A stretch of DNA of 64,000 nt from Pseudidiomarina woesei (GCF_001418345.1 NZ_LIPW01000007.1:28245-92244), one strand, 5' to 3'; positions 18,701 through 29,274 are shown, counted from the first letter of the stretch. Notes: generated from the letters alone by a model not told the origin. A program made the numbers and translations.

Positions 18701-19478
18701 TCAGTTCATAGGCAGCCTGAATTTGCTGAGCTTTCACTTGAGCTGACTCTCGCATTTCGGGCGGTAGCCCTTGGGCTGCCAATTTGTCTGGGTGGTGTTT
18801 ATTCATTAATTTGCGGTATGCTTTTTTTACCTCGGAAAAACTAGCCGAACGCGCTACACCCAATACCGCGTATGCGTCATCAAGCTGGTTTCTGCTCGGT
18901 GGCGCTTGTCGCCCACCCGATGACTGCCCGCCAGCAGAGTAACCTCCCCCAAATCGCTGACTTGCTTGAGCCATTTGCAGCATAATATCAAGTTGCGCTC
19001 GGCGAAATCCAAGCGCTTCTGTTACTCGTAGTAAAACATCGTACTCGCTTTGCTCTACTTGGCCGTCATGAAGCGCAATGGTAAGAACTTGCTCAAGAAA
19101 AAACTGCAATAAGTCACGGCGCCATGCCAGCTGGGAGCGTAATTTTTGTACCTTTTCTACCAACGGAAAATTAGCTTCTTTGCCTTGCCGAAAACTCTCT
19201 TGTGCTTCAGCCCGCGCTGACTCACTTAAACGCAAATGGTCCATCAAGCGAGTGACATAATTAATGTCTTGTTCGGTAACGCGCCCCTTGGACTTGGCTA
19301 AATGCCCAAGCACCGCAAATAGCGTGCTGACAAATTGCTGTGGTTGCTCGGCACCTTGCTGCATAGCACGACCAAGTGCTCGGTCAAACCAATGGCCAAT
19401 CATCAAGCCCAAAAATAGACCGACAAAACGCGCGAATAAAAAGCCAAAAAAACCACCGAGAATTTTCCCCCAGATCAT
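18678..19478 (-). CDS. djlA: DnaJ-like membrane co-chaperone DjlA
   Basis: The 266-residue protein starts MIWGKILGGFFGFLF, a single glycine-rich N-terminal membrane segment that anchors it to the inner membrane. The middle (about 50-170) is a TerB-like helical domain, followed by a Gly/Ser-rich linker. The C-terminal J domain (about 198-266) carries the HPD motif in KHHPDK that stimulates DnaK ATPase. ATG at 19476-19478 has AGGAG 6 nt upstream and overlaps the murU stop (ATGA). It is the last gene of amgK-murU-djlA. Confidence 0.95.
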   Translation of the reverse strand: MIWGKILGGFFGFLFARFVGLFLGLMIGHWFDRALGRAMQQGAEQPQQFVSTLFAVLGHLAKSKGRVTEQDINYVTRLMDHLRLSESARAEAQESFRQGKEANFPLVEKVQKLRSQLAWRRDLLQFFLEQVLTIALHDGQVEQSEYDVLLRVTEALGFRRAQLDIMLQMAQASQRFGGGYSAGGQSSGGRQAPPSRNQLDDAYAVLGVARSASFSEVKKAYRKLMNKHHPDKLAAQGLPPEMRESAQVKAQQIQAAYELIKSQQGN

Positions 19479-20152
19479 GGGTGCTCCTGTAATTGTTGAA
19501 GGCGCTGTGGTGTGCCAACATCTGTCCATGCAGCAGTAAGTAATGACGCAGCAATTAGCTCTTGCGCAATGGCGTCATCAAGTATTGGTCGTAAACGCAC
19601 AAATTGCTCCTGCCCTGGCTTATACATGGAGAATAATTTAGGCGAAAACAACCCCATACCTGTGTATGTATAAGTTTTTTGCCCACTTTGTGCAGGCATA
19701 AGTTGACCATTGTTGAGGGCGAAGTCTCCAGCTGGATTATGGTCTGGATTTTCTGTCATCAGCAAATGTGCAAGCTTGCCCGGCGCAAGTTCTTGAGGCA
19801 AATCAGAAAAGTCCAAGTTAGTAAATATATCACCGTTGATAACCCAAAAAGGCTCCTCCCCCAACAAGGGTAAAGCTCGGATAATGCCGCCAGCAGTTTC
19901 CAGCCCACCCGCAGGTTCACTTGAGTATTTTATTCGCAATCCAAATTGACTTCCGTCACCTAGCATTGCCTCAATTTGTTCACCTAACCATGCGTGATTA
20001 ATAATAACTTCCGATACTTTTTGTTGAGCTAGCTTTTCTAAATGGTACAGCAGCAAAGGTTTGCCATTGACCTTCAACAGAGGCTTTGGGGTCACATCTG
20101 TTAACGGGCGCATGCGCTCACCTCTGCCAGCGGCTAAAATCATTGCACGCAT
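19475..20152 (-). CDS. murU: N-acetylmuramate 1-phosphate uridylyltransferase (MurU-type)
   Basis: The 225-residue nucleotidyltransferase has the signature MILAAGRGERMRPLTDVTPK, with KPLL, and VINGDIF as the metal-binding Asp. Adjacent to an AmgK-type kinase, this fits MurU, which makes UDP-MurNAc from MurNAc 1-phosphate in the anabolic recycling route described in Pseudomonas. The ATG at 20150-20152 overlaps the amgK stop (TAATG) and has GGGG 8 nt upstream; a longer frame to 20197 lies inside amgK. A general sugar-1-phosphate nucleotidyltransferase is the alternative, but the operon supports MurU. Confidence 0.88.
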   Translation of the reverse strand: MRAMILAAGRGERMRPLTDVTPKPLLKVNGKPLLLYHLEKLAQQKVSEVIINHAWLGEQIEAMLGDGSQFGLRIKYSSEPAGGLETAGGIIRALPLLGEEPFWVINGDIFTNLDFSDLPQELAPGKLAHLLMTENPDHNPAGDFALNNGQLMPAQSGQKTYTYTGMGLFSPKLFSMYKPGQEQFVRLRPILDDAIAQELIAASLLTAAWTDVGTPQRLQQLQEHP

Positions 20153-21156
20153 TACATACGCCCCTGCAGCGCTGGTTGAATGCGCTCTACTAACCAAACT
20201 CGATAATCTTCGAACTCCGGGTAGCGCCCCGCAACATCATATAAATAACCAAGCGTGCGCGGAATATCTTGTAAATATCCTGCTTTCCCATCACGCAAAT
20301 ACAAACGAGAAAAAATACCTGCAGCTTTAGTGTGGCGCTGCATTCCCATTAAGTCGAACCAGCGCATCCATTGCTCAGTTGTGATTTGTGTAGAAACCAA
20401 GTTTTGCTGTTTTAAAGCGTTCAAAAAACCAATCGCCAACTCTTCAACTTGAGCTTCCGGCCAACGTACATAGCAGTCTTTCAATAAGCTCACCGCGTCA
20501 TAAGTTATTGGCCCAACGACGGCATCTTGAAAATCTATGTATGCCAGTTGGCTATCAGCCAGCACCATAATATTACGTGCATGAAAATCACGATGAACGC
20601 CTACTTGTGGCTGCTCTAACGCATTCTGCACCAAGGTGTCACAAACCTGATTCCACAAGGCCTGTTCAGCTTCACTAATGTCGAGCTTTAAATACTTGGC
20701 AACTAACCACTCGTGAAACAAGTGCAACTCGCGGCGCAACAAAGCCTCGTCATACGCAGGAAGCGACCCCTGGCTGGTTGCTGTTACTTGCATTAGCTTC
20801 GGCAAGTCAGTCAAGGCCTGTTGATACCAATTCAACATGGTGTTTTCGGTTAGCTCGCTCAGCAACAAAGTAGAGCCAAGATCAGTTAACAACATAAAAC
20901 CGTTTTTTTCGTCAGCGGCAATAATTTTCGGCACCTTAACGCCGGCTTCAGCATAAGCTTCAGCGACCGCCATAAAAGGCTGCAGCGACTCTTGCGGGGG
21001 CGGCGCATCAACCGCAATAAGACTGCGATGACCATCGCTAGTGCGGAAGTAACGGCGAAAGCTTGCGTCACCAGACACGCTATGTAAGCGCTGTTGTCGA
21101 TAACCTGTAATGGCTTCACACCAAGCTTGTAGTTGCAGTTCTCGTTGTTCGTTCAC
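20152..21156 (-). CDS. amgK: N-acetylmuramate/N-acetylglucosamine anomeric kinase (AmgK-type)
   Basis: The 334-residue protein belongs to the aminoglycoside-phosphotransferase kinase fold: SGDASFRRYFR at the nucleotide loop, GVHRDFHARNIM as the catalytic loop, and IDFQDAVVGP as the metal-binding Asp. Together with murU this fits AmgK, which phosphorylates MurNAc at C1 to bypass de novo UDP-MurNAc synthesis. I prefer the GTG at 21154-21156 (VNEQRELQ), preceded by GAGGGCAAC; the ATG at 21207 lacks a ribosome-binding site. It opens the amgK-murU-djlA operon and is divergent from lptD, so both share a 161-bp promoter region. Confidence 0.87.
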   Translation of the reverse strand: MNEQRELQLQAWCEAITGYRQQRLHSVSGDASFRRYFRTSDGHRSLIAVDAPPPQESLQPFMAVAEAYAEAGVKVPKIIAADEKNGFMLLTDLGSTLLLSELTENTMLNWYQQALTDLPKLMQVTATSQGSLPAYDEALLRRELHLFHEWLVAKYLKLDISEAEQALWNQVCDTLVQNALEQPQVGVHRDFHARNIMVLADSQLAYIDFQDAVVGPITYDAVSLLKDCYVRWPEAQVEELAIGFLNALKQQNLVSTQITTEQWMRWFDLMGMQRHTKAAGIFSRLYLRDGKAGYLQDIPRTLGYLYDVAGRYPEFEDYRVWLVERIQPALQGRM

Positions 21157-21317
21157 GTTGCCCTCACGGCTTGCTCGTATTAACCTGTTTACCTTAACTT
21201 TTGGCATTATTGGTTTGCATACTGGTGAAAAAAGCCCAGTTTAGCAAATGGCGGCAGAATAGAAATTGCTTTATCATAGCCTGCACATTGTGAAGGATAA
21301 CTTGGGTACCGTGTTTC

Positions 21318-23591
21318 ATGCATAAAATTTTTTGGACATCCGTGTGTGTTTTTGCCGTTAGCGCTTGGCAGCACACGGCCTTAGCACAACAAAATGTGCA
21401 GCCAGATATGTCCGTATGCCCGATACCTGCGCCGTTGTTCAATGCACCTATTAACCCATTTCCCAATTTGCTCCCGGGCGCCATTGGCGTGCGAGCTAAT
21501 CGTGCTGATATTGATTCAACCACTCAGGTGGCTTCATTTTTCGGCGCGGTTGAGGTGCAACTTGATGAACAACAATTAAGAACCGAACAAGCACAAATCA
21601 ATCAATTAACAGGTAATATTAATGCCAGCGGTGAAACTCGATTCACCAATGGTTATGTACAAGTTGCTTCTGAAAACTTCCGTTTGAACTCCGGCGAGAA
21701 TCAAGCTTTTTTGAGTGGTGCACGTTATCAGTTGGCTGTATCAGGAGCGCATGGCAAAGCCGATATGCTCGCCATTTCGCCGCAGCAAGTGCGACTAGAA
21801 GGCTCAACGTTTACCACCTGCCCAAGCGAGAATCCAGCTTGGCAAATGAGTGCTGAAGAAATTTCGTTAAGTGAAGATGAAGCTTGGGGCGAAGCATGGC
21901 ATGCAAAATTCGAATTATTTGGCGTGCCGGTATTGTATATTCCTTACATTAATTTTCCTGTCACCGAAGAGCGTAAATCGGGGTTCTTATTTCCAACATT
22001 TCGGTCGTCACAAAAAAACGGATTTGAAGTTGAAGTTCCCTATTACATTAATATTGCGCCAAACATGGATGCCACTATTACCCCCCGCTATATGGCTGAA
22101 CGGGGTTTGCAAATGCAAGGCGAATACCGGTTTTTAACCGAAACTACCCAAGCTCAATATAACCTCGCCTATTTGAATGACGATAAAAGCTCAAGCGCAG
22201 ACAACTCTCGCTTTTTATGGCGAATAGAGCAGCGTCATGCGTGGAGCGACAACTGGCGCGGCTACATTAACGGGACATTTATAAGTGACGATGATTACTT
22301 AAATGATATTGGTAGTGAGTTTGCCGGCCGCGCCGACGCGCAGCTATACCGCCATGCCCAAATTGACTACTTAAGCAAAAACTGGAATGTCACGCTACGA
22401 ACCGAAGATTTTGAAATTTTGGGTAACTATCGTTCCCCTTATCGAACAACGCCGCAAATTATTAGTCACTACTCAATTAGTCCGTTAGAAAACTGGGATT
22501 TCAAATTATTTTCTGAGCTTTCCCATTTTAGTAACCAAGACGATAGTAGCGACCAAGCAACTCGCCTGCACCTGCAGCCACAAATTACCTACCATTTAGA
22601 GCGACCTGGTTATGATTGGCTAGCTGAATTAGGTTATGCCTACACGCACTATAACCAGGATGCATCAAGCGAGCGCAATTTGGCGGAAAACCCAACGCGC
22701 GGGCTACCTAGCTTCCGGTGGCGCGCTCGCGTTAATCTAGAACGCCTTATTGATATAAACGACAGCATATATACCCATACATTGCAGCCGCAAATTCAAT
22801 ATCTGTATACCCCCTATCGAGACCAGTCGGGTATTGGCATTTACGACTCAACCTTAATGCAAGATGACTATCAAGGCCTATTTAGAGCGCGTCGTTTTTC
22901 TGGCTTGGACCGTATAGCCGATACCAATCAGGTCACGGTCGGTGCTTCTACCAGCCTATTTGATCAACAAGCGCGCGAGCTAGCACGATTTAGCTTTGGT
23001 CAAATTTATTACTTTGAAAATAGTCGCACGCAATTATTTGAAGGGGTGGATACCACGTCAGAAAACCGTTCCGACTTAGCCTTAGAAACCCGTTTTCGTA
23101 TTAGTAACAACATGTATTTTAATAGCTCAATACAATACAACTTAGAGCAAAATACAACGCGTAAAAGCCAAACTACCCTCGAGTACCGCAAAGATGAGTT
23201 CAATCTCATTCAGTTTAGTCATCGTACGGCAAGTAATTTACTTGAAAACAACGTGGAACAAGTTGGTATGTTGGGTGTCGTAGAAATCAGTCCGCGCTGG
23301 CAGCTAGCATCAAATTGGTACTATGACTTGGCAAACAGTCGTACCAACGACGCGCTGATTGCGTTACAGTACACCGACTGTTGTTGGGCTATGCGTATCA
23401 GTGGCTATCGACGAATTAATCGAAATCTTGAGTTCAATACAGGGGTGCCGCAAGCTGGTGCGCCTGAATTTGATAATGGTGTCAGTGTTCAATTTATAAT
23501 AAAAGGCTTGGGAAGCGACAACAATGGCTTGCTCGATTTATTAGAGCAAAGTTTATTTGGTTACCGCCACCCGTTCCATTTAAGCAACTAG
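21318..23591 (+). CDS. lptD: LPS-assembly protein LptD
   Basis: LptD inserts lipopolysaccharide into the outer leaflet of the outer membrane with LptE. The 757-residue precursor has a signal peptide ending near LAQQ, an N-terminal OstA/LptA-like beta-jellyroll domain (about 60-165), and a large C-terminal beta-barrel. The four cysteines that form the long-range disulfides in E. coli are all present: Cys34, Cys168 and the adjacent pair Cys688-Cys689 (TDCCWAM). It is first in the operon with surA 9 bp downstream; SurA is the chaperone LptD needs to fold. Confidence 0.96.
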   Translation: MHKIFWTSVCVFAVSAWQHTALAQQNVQPDMSVCPIPAPLFNAPINPFPNLLPGAIGVRANRADIDSTTQVASFFGAVEVQLDEQQLRTEQAQINQLTGNINASGETRFTNGYVQVASENFRLNSGENQAFLSGARYQLAVSGAHGKADMLAISPQQVRLEGSTFTTCPSENPAWQMSAEEISLSEDEAWGEAWHAKFELFGVPVLYIPYINFPVTEERKSGFLFPTFRSSQKNGFEVEVPYYINIAPNMDATITPRYMAERGLQMQGEYRFLTETTQAQYNLAYLNDDKSSSADNSRFLWRIEQRHAWSDNWRGYINGTFISDDDYLNDIGSEFAGRADAQLYRHAQIDYLSKNWNVTLRTEDFEILGNYRSPYRTTPQIISHYSISPLENWDFKLFSELSHFSNQDDSSDQATRLHLQPQITYHLERPGYDWLAELGYAYTHYNQDASSERNLAENPTRGLPSFRWRARVNLERLIDINDSIYTHTLQPQIQYLYTPYRDQSGIGIYDSTLMQDDYQGLFRARRFSGLDRIADTNQVTVGASTSLFDQQARELARFSFGQIYYFENSRTQLFEGVDTTSENRSDLALETRFRISNNMYFNSSIQYNLEQNTTRKSQTTLEYRKDEFNLIQFSHRTASNLLENNVEQVGMLGVVEISPRWQLASNWYYDLANSRTNDALIALQYTDCCWAMRISGYRRINRNLEFNTGVPQAGAPEFDNGVSVQFIIKGLGSDNNGLLDLLEQSLFGYRHPFHLSN

Positions 23592-23600
23592 GTAGTATTC

Positions 23601-24887
23601 ATGGGTAATATCGTAAAGTTTTTTGTCGCCATTTCGGCACTGCTGTTAAGTTCCGTTGTTATGGGGCAGCAAGTACTCGACCGCGTTGCGGTTATCGTCA
23701 ATGAAGGCGTTGTACTTGAGAGTGAAGTTGACCAATTGCTCAAACAAGTTAAGGCGAATGCAGCTCGCTCGGGCGCTGAGCTACCTGCAGATAAGGTACT
23801 GCGCATTCAAGCAATGGACCGTCTAATTCTGACTGAACTACAAAAGCAGATGGCCGAGCGTATGGGTATTACCATTTCTGATGCGCAGCTTGAGCAAACC
23901 TTGGTGCGTATTGCAAACGACCAAAACATGTCGGTGGACGAATTGCGCGCAAGCATCAACGCAAGCGGCAACAACTGGAGTAGTTACCGCGAGTCAATTC
24001 GCAACGAAATAATTACTGGCGAAGTACAACGTGCAGCCGTTCGTCGCCGCGTGTATATCGCACCGCAAGAAGTAACAAACCTTGTGGAAGCCATGAATCA
24101 AGCAACTGAGCAAGAGGTTGAGTATCGACTTGGCCACATACTCATGGGGTTCCGTGATAATGCAACAGCTGATGAAGTACAAGAAACTCGTGAGCGTGCT
24201 GAGCAACTTTTAGCTAAGCTTCGCGATGGCGCTGACTTTGAAAAAGCGGCGATTACTTCCTCATCAGGTTCTCGTGCACTGGATGGCGGCGATTTAGGAT
24301 GGATGAATATTAACTCCATGCCTACATTATTCGCTGACGCAGTTCGTGGCAAAAACCAAGGCGAACTCATTGGTCCACTACGTAGCGGCGTTGGTTTTCA
24401 TATTCTGAAGGTCAATGAAATACGCGGAATTGAGCAAGTTGAAATAAGCGAGGTAAAAGCTCGTCATATTCTCATGACTCCTTCAGTCATCTTGTCAGAG
24501 CGTCGAGCCAAAGAACGACTTGAAGAAATTCGAGCGAGCATTATTGCGGGTGAGGTTGATTTTGCCGATGCGGCTCGTGAACATTCTGCTGATACGGGCT
24601 CTGCAGCAAACGGTGGTGAATTAGGTTGGGCTGAGCCATCAATTTATGCACCTGAATTTAAAAACACCATAGAAAAAGCTGAAATTGGTGAAATTAGTCA
24701 ACCATTCAAAACACAGTTCGGTTGGCACATTGCTCAAGTGCTCGATCGCCGCGTTCAGGACGCAACAAAACGTAGCCAAGAAAATCGCGCATATCAGTTG
24801 CTTTTCAATCGTAAATATCAAGAAGAACTTGAAAATTGGCAACAAGAAATACGTGATGAAGCTTATATTGAAACAGTCATCGATTAA
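23601..24887 (+). CDS. surA: Periplasmic chaperone and peptidyl-prolyl isomerase SurA
   Basis: SurA escorts unfolded outer-membrane proteins through the periplasm. The 428-residue precursor has a signal peptide ending near VVMGQ. The N-terminal chaperone domain starts QVLDRVAVIVNEGVVLESEVD. Two parvulin repeats follow: YRLGHILMGF...DLGWM and VKARHILMTP...ELGWAEP. A C-terminal helix closes the chaperone core. The ATG follows TAGGTAG, 9 bp after the lptD stop. Order lptD-surA-pdxA-rsmA-apaG-apaH is that of E. coli. Confidence 0.97.
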   Translation: MGNIVKFFVAISALLLSSVVMGQQVLDRVAVIVNEGVVLESEVDQLLKQVKANAARSGAELPADKVLRIQAMDRLILTELQKQMAERMGITISDAQLEQTLVRIANDQNMSVDELRASINASGNNWSSYRESIRNEIITGEVQRAAVRRRVYIAPQEVTNLVEAMNQATEQEVEYRLGHILMGFRDNATADEVQETRERAEQLLAKLRDGADFEKAAITSSSGSRALDGGDLGWMNINSMPTLFADAVRGKNQGELIGPLRSGVGFHILKVNEIRGIEQVEISEVKARHILMTPSVILSERRAKERLEEIRASIIAGEVDFADAAREHSADTGSAANGGELGWAEPSIYAPEFKNTIEKAEIGEISQPFKTQFGWHIAQVLDRRVQDATKRSQENRAYQLLFNRKYQEELENWQQEIRDEAYIETVID

Positions 24888-24900
24888 CTGAGTCATACTG

Positions 24901-25881
24901 ATGAGTATAGCGCGCATAGCATTTACCCCAGGTGAACCAGCCGGTGTTGGTCCTGACCTAGCTGTGCGCCTTGCTCAACTTGATTGGCCAGTTGAACTTG
25001 TCGTTATCGGTAACAGCGCGCTATTACAGCAGCGTGCAAAAGCGCTCTCGCTACCTTTAGAGATTATTCCTTATCATCCCGAGCGGCCGGCACAGGCTCA
25101 GCAAGCAGGGTCAGTAACCGTATGCGAGATCTCGCTTGGAGCGAGCGTGGTACCGCAGCAACTAAACACCAACAATGCTGATTATGTGCTGCAATCATTA
25201 CAGCGTGCAGCGCAAGGTTGTTTAACCCACGAGTTCGCTGGCGTGGTCACAGGCCCGGTGCACAAAGGTGTCATTAACGAAGCGGGTCACAAATTCAGCG
25301 GTCATACTGAATTTTTTGCCGAAATAAGTAACACGGAACAAGTTGTTATGATGCTTGCAACGGAAGGTTTGCGAGTCGCGTTAGTAACAACTCACTTACC
25401 CTTGGCTGAAGTGCCTGCAGCAATTACTCAAGCGAGAGTAACTCGTGTTTTACAAATTGTCGCTCACGACCTTGAACAAAAATGGGGCATTCCACAACCT
25501 CGTATTTTGGTGTGCGGTTTAAACCCTCATGCCGGAGAACAAGGGCACCTTGGTCGTGAAGAGATAGACCATATCACTCCAGCAATTGAGGCCTTGCAGC
25601 AAGCCGGCCTTAATGTCAGTGGGCCTTATCCAGCTGATACCGTCTTCCAACCGCACTACCTTGAACATGCCGACACTGTGGTCGCGATGTATCACGACCA
25701 AGGGTTACCTGTGTTAAAATACAAGGGGTTCGGTAACGCAATTAACATTACGCTGGGCTTACCATTTATTCGCACTTCTGTTGACCATGGTACGGCCTTA
25801 GACAAAGCAGCAACAAATAATGTAGATGACCGCAGTGCTATACTCGCGTTACGCACTGCAATCGACATGGTAAATAAATGA
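24901..25881 (+). CDS. pdxA: 4-hydroxythreonine-4-phosphate dehydrogenase
   Basis: PdxA oxidises 4-phosphohydroxythreonine in the DXP-dependent pyridoxal phosphate pathway; Epd (3615) makes an earlier intermediate. The 326-residue protein has the N-terminal [45 protein letters not shown] and [12 protein letters not shown], which include the histidine metal ligands. Only a weak GAG precedes the ATG, 13 bp after surA, so reinitiation may help. Its stop overlaps the rsmA start by ATGA. Confidence 0.97.
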   Translation: MSIARIAFTPGEPAGVGPDLAVRLAQLDWPVELVVIGNSALLQQRAKALSLPLEIIPYHPERPAQAQQAGSVTVCEISLGASVVPQQLNTNNADYVLQSLQRAAQGCLTHEFAGVVTGPVHKGVINEAGHKFSGHTEFFAEISNTEQVVMMLATEGLRVALVTTHLPLAEVPAAITQARVTRVLQIVAHDLEQKWGIPQPRILVCGLNPHAGEQGHLGREEIDHITPAIEALQQAGLNVSGPYPADTVFQPHYLEHADTVVAMYHDQGLPVLKYKGFGNAINITLGLPFIRTSVDHGTALDKAATNNVDDRSAILALRTAIDMVNK

Positions 25882-26687
25882 CAAAAACACACTTAGGCCA
25901 CCGCGCACGAAAACGTTTTGGACAGAATTTTCTTCACGATGAATTTGTCATTAACGATATTGTCGACGCAATTAATCCACAACCTGGACAAAATCTCATA
26001 GAAATAGGCCCGGGCCTTGCCGCCCTAACCGAGCCAGTTGCGGACCGAGCAGAACGATTAACAGTTGTCGAACTTGATCGTGATTTAGCCGATCGCCTAG
26101 AGCAGCATCCGTTTTTGAGCAGCAAGCTAACGGTGTTTCGCGCTGACGCTTTAAAAACCGATTTTAGACAGTTTGCCAAAGAACAACCAATACGAGTTTT
26201 CGGTAATCTTCCATACAACATTTCAACGCCACTTATTTTTCATCTTCTCGAGCATCTCGAGGTGATTGAAGATATGCATTTTATGCTGCAAAAAGAAGTG
26301 GTCGAACGCTTGGCCGCTGAGCCTAATAGCAAGGCCTATGGCCGAATTAGCGTGGGAATTCAGCAGGCGTGCCAAGTTGAACCCGTACTTATGGTACCGC
26401 CGGGCGCCTTTACGCCACCACCAAAAGTAGATTCTGCTGTGGTGCGACTTGTGCCTTACAAAAAATCACCCTACCCTGTTAAAAGTCGTGAGGCTTTGCA
26501 CAAAATATGTTTGATTGCGTTTAATCAGCGCCGCAAGACAATTCGTAATAATCTTAAGCAACTGATGTCTGACGAACAAATTGAAGCCTTGGGTATTGAC
26601 CCAAATGCACGCCCAGAAACTCTTTCGGTAGCCGACTATTGTCGTCTCGCTGATTGGTATAGCGAACAGCAAGGTGAACATGCATAG
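25878..26687 (+). CDS. rsmA: 16S rRNA dimethyladenosine transferase
   Basis: RsmA (KsgA) dimethylates A1518 and A1519 near the 3' end of 16S rRNA during 30S maturation. The 269-residue protein has [12 protein letters not shown], the SAM-binding [14 protein letters not shown], the catalytic NLPYNISTP and the C-terminal [12 protein letters not shown]. It overlaps pdxA by ATGA and apaG by 8 bp, typical of this tightly packed operon. Confidence 0.97.
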   Translation: MTKTHLGHRARKRFGQNFLHDEFVINDIVDAINPQPGQNLIEIGPGLAALTEPVADRAERLTVVELDRDLADRLEQHPFLSSKLTVFRADALKTDFRQFAKEQPIRVFGNLPYNISTPLIFHLLEHLEVIEDMHFMLQKEVVERLAAEPNSKAYGRISVGIQQACQVEPVLMVPPGAFTPPPKVDSAVVRLVPYKKSPYPVKSREALHKICLIAFNQRRKTIRNNLKQLMSDEQIEALGIDPNARPETLSVADYCRLADWYSEQQGEHA

Positions 26688-27048
26688 CATTGAAATTGAG
26701 GTTAAAACACACTTCATTGCATCACATTCAGATGCGTCATCTGGTGAATATACATTTGCCTATACGATTACCATAACTAATCGTTCAGAAACGCCAGTAC
26801 AGCTACTCAAGCGCGCTTGGAAAATTACTGACGCTGACCATAAAATAACACGTGTGGCAGGCGACGGCGTGGTCGGTGAGCAACCTCATATAGCGCCTGG
26901 TGAAAGCTACAGTTATACCAGTGGCACTGTATTGGCGACGCCAATTGGCACCATGGAAGGCTTTTACACCATGGTTGATGGCAATGGCACCGCTTTCGAT
27001 GTTGAAATTCCGTCTTTCCGCTTAGCTATTCCTAATATTATTCACTAA
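26680..27048 (+). CDS. apaG: ApaG (DUF525) protein
   Basis: ApaG is a small single-domain protein (122 residues here) with a fibronectin-III-like fold; its function is not settled. Family blocks are visible: [40 protein letters not shown] and [11 protein letters not shown], ending PNIIH. I chose the ATG at 26680, preceded by AAGGTG; a GTG at 26674 is within that site. It overlaps the rsmA 3' end and is 18 bp upstream of apaH. Confidence 0.94.
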   Translation: MHSIEIEVKTHFIASHSDASSGEYTFAYTITITNRSETPVQLLKRAWKITDADHKITRVAGDGVVGEQPHIAPGESYSYTSGTVLATPIGTMEGFYTMVDGNGTAFDVEIPSFRLAIPNIIH

Positions 27049-27066
27049 GTAACCACAGGGTGAATA

Positions 27067-27894
27067 ATGGCACATTACATAGTTGGTGACATTCAAGGTT
27101 GCGCACTGGAGTTAAAACAGCTTCTGGCAAAAGTTAACTTCAAACCTAAATTCGACCAACTGTGGTGCGTTGGAGATTTAGTTGGCCGCGGCCCAGACTC
27201 ATTGGCAACTTTACAGTTTCTTCAGCGGCTAGGTGACGCTGTCAAAATTGTGCTAGGCAACCACGATCTCAATCTAATATCGGTATTACTTAACGTGCGT
27301 AAAGCTGATCCACGCGACAAATTAGATGCCATAATCGCCCTTCCCGAGAACGACAAGCAGCAGCTAATTGCATGGTTAGTGCAACAACCATTAATGCGAA
27401 AAATTGACGACCAGGTTGTAATAAGTCATGCGGGTATTTACCCATGGTGGACAGTTGCACAAGCTCAAACTTATGCCAATGAGGTTTCTCAAGCTATACA
27501 ACAAGCATGGCAACAGAACACTCTCGGTGAGTTTTTACAAAACATGTACGGTAATGAGCCCACTATATGGTCACATGCTCTCTCTGGACCTGAACGAATA
27601 CGCTTTATTATCAATGCATTCACACGCATGCGGTATTGTGATCAAGCGGGGCATTTGAATTTTTCTGCTAAGATGTCACCCACAGAGCAAACTGCCAACA
27701 CTGATTTAGTCCCGTGGTTTGAGTTATGGGATATTGACCAAACAACTTTAGTATTTGGCCACTGGGCCGCGCTAATGGGGAAAACTCACCGAGAAGACGT
27801 TATTGGTTTAGATACAGGCTGTGTATGGGGCAATCGTCTAACACTGCTGCATTACCCTAGTGGCAAACGCAGCAGTGTCGCCGCAAAAGTTTAA
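27067..27894 (+). CDS. apaH: Diadenosine tetraphosphatase
   Basis: ApaH hydrolyses Ap4A and related dinucleotides symmetrically and removes Np4A-type RNA caps. The 275-residue metallophosphatase shows the full motif series [16 protein letters not shown] and GNHDLN, followed by SHAGIYPWW and FGHWAALMG. An AGGGTG ribosome-binding site precedes the ATG. It ends the lptD operon; its TAA stop and the tyrS stop on the other strand share one TTAA. Confidence 0.96.
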   Translation: MAHYIVGDIQGCALELKQLLAKVNFKPKFDQLWCVGDLVGRGPDSLATLQFLQRLGDAVKIVLGNHDLNLISVLLNVRKADPRDKLDAIIALPENDKQQLIAWLVQQPLMRKIDDQVVISHAGIYPWWTVAQAQTYANEVSQAIQQAWQQNTLGEFLQNMYGNEPTIWSHALSGPERIRFIINAFTRMRYCDQAGHLNFSAKMSPTEQTANTDLVPWFELWDIDQTTLVFGHWAALMGKTHREDVIGLDTGCVWGNRLTLLHYPSGKRSSVAAKV

Positions 27895-29093
27895 TTTACA
27901 GTAATTTTCGCAAACTTTCGCTTGCCAACTTGAAAGACAGCAGTCGTTCCGGCAGCAATGCTTAACTTCGTATCGCTAACCTTTTCACCGTCAATTTTCA
28001 CAGCGCTTTGCTTTATCATACGCATTGCTTCAGAGGTTGATGCAACCAAATTGGCCTCTCGCAGCAAATTACCGATAGCAATTTCACCGCCCTCGCTGAC
28101 AATTGTCAGCTCCGGCAAATCGTCAGGTATGGCATTCTTACTAAAGCGCTGAATAAAATCCTGCTCTGCTGCATCTGCTGCGGCTTCATCGTGAAACCGT
28201 GCAATAATTTCTTTAGCTAACAACACTTTGTAATCGCGTGGGTTAGCACCACCGGCAATGGCTTGTTTGAAACTGTTGATTTCCTCAAGCGGCCGGAAGC
28301 TTAACAGTTCATAGTAACGCCACATTAAGTCATCAGAAATGGACATAACTTTACCAAACATCTCGTTAGCAGGCTCTGTAATGCCGATATAATTACCTAA
28401 AGACTTGGACATTTTTTGCACGCCATCAAGGCCTTCTAACAATGGCACCATGATCACGGTTTGCGGTTTTTGGCCTTCGTCCTTTTGCAGTTCGCGCCCC
28501 ATCAATAGATTAAAGCGTTGATCGGTACCACCCAATTCAACATCTGCCTGCAATGCAACCGAGTCCCAACCCTGCACTAATGGGTATAAAAACTCATGAA
28601 TCGCAATCGGCTGGCCACTGCCATAGCGCTTTTTAAAATCGTCACGCTCAAGCATGCGTGCAACGGTTTGACGTGCGGCTAATTTGATCATGCCAGCGGC
28701 ACCAAGCTCGTTCATCCACTCTGAGTTAAAACGAATTTTGGTTTTTGCGGGATCAAGGATTTTGAATACTTGCTCTTTATAGGTCTGCGCGTTGGCCAAT
28801 ACGTCTTCGCGCGATAGCGGCTTACGCGTGACATTTTTACCGGTTGGGTCGCCGATCATGCCGGTAAAGTCACCAATTAAAAAAATAATTTCATGGCCTA
28901 AATCTTGAAAAACCCGCATTTTATTAATCAATACGGTGTGCCCAAGGTGCAAATCTGGTGCTGTCGGATCAAAACCAGCTTTTATCACGAGCGGCTTGCC
29001 ACTCGCTAATTTTTCTTTAAGCTCTTGCGCTAAAAGAATTTCTTCGGTACCACGCGCTATTTCGGCGAACGCATCCGTAGCTGATAATGTCAT
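27891..29093 (-). CDS. tyrS: Tyrosyl-tRNA synthetase
   Basis: This class I synthetase (400 residues) has the HIGH-type motif HLGH at 49-52, KMSKS at 227-231, the tyrosine-site stretch [16 protein letters not shown] and a C-terminal S4 RNA-binding domain (about 335-400). Its N terminus ([21 protein letters not shown]) is of the TyrZ-like bacterial subgroup rather than the E. coli TyrS subgroup, as far as I can judge. I chose the ATG at 29091-29093, with AGGAG about 10 nt upstream; the frame extends to 29222 without a plausible start. It is divergent from mepM and converges on apaH with a 4-bp overlap. Confidence 0.95.
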   Translation of the reverse strand: MTLSATDAFAEIARGTEEILLAQELKEKLASGKPLVIKAGFDPTAPDLHLGHTVLINKMRVFQDLGHEIIFLIGDFTGMIGDPTGKNVTRKPLSREDVLANAQTYKEQVFKILDPAKTKIRFNSEWMNELGAAGMIKLAARQTVARMLERDDFKKRYGSGQPIAIHEFLYPLVQGWDSVALQADVELGGTDQRFNLLMGRELQKDEGQKPQTVIMVPLLEGLDGVQKMSKSLGNYIGITEPANEMFGKVMSISDDLMWRYYELLSFRPLEEINSFKQAIAGGANPRDYKVLLAKEIIARFHDEAAADAAEQDFIQRFSKNAIPDDLPELTIVSEGGEIAIGNLLREANLVASTSEAMRMIKQSAVKIDGEKVSDTKLSIAAGTTAVFQVGKRKFAKITVN

Positions 29094-29274
29094 ATGTAAC
29101 AGTCTCCTGAATTCGATCAATTTGGCCACAAGCCTTGCATTGTATGCTATTTCTTGAAGGCTTTTAAGTTCATTTAACGGTAAATTGACTGGAAAATCGC
29201 CACACTTCGTATTATTCTGCAATCAGATCCAACGATACGCGAATAATAATATTGCGCTAACTTATCGGAAGGTT

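Noticed and set aside
29185..29215. TTGACT and TATTAT as a mepM promoter
   Set aside because: Both hexamers are good, but the spacing is 19 bp, too long for confidence.
29094..29222. Long N-terminal extension of tyrS
   Set aside because: The extension runs over the mepM promoter region and does not match TyrRS; the ATG at 29093 has AGGAG upstream.
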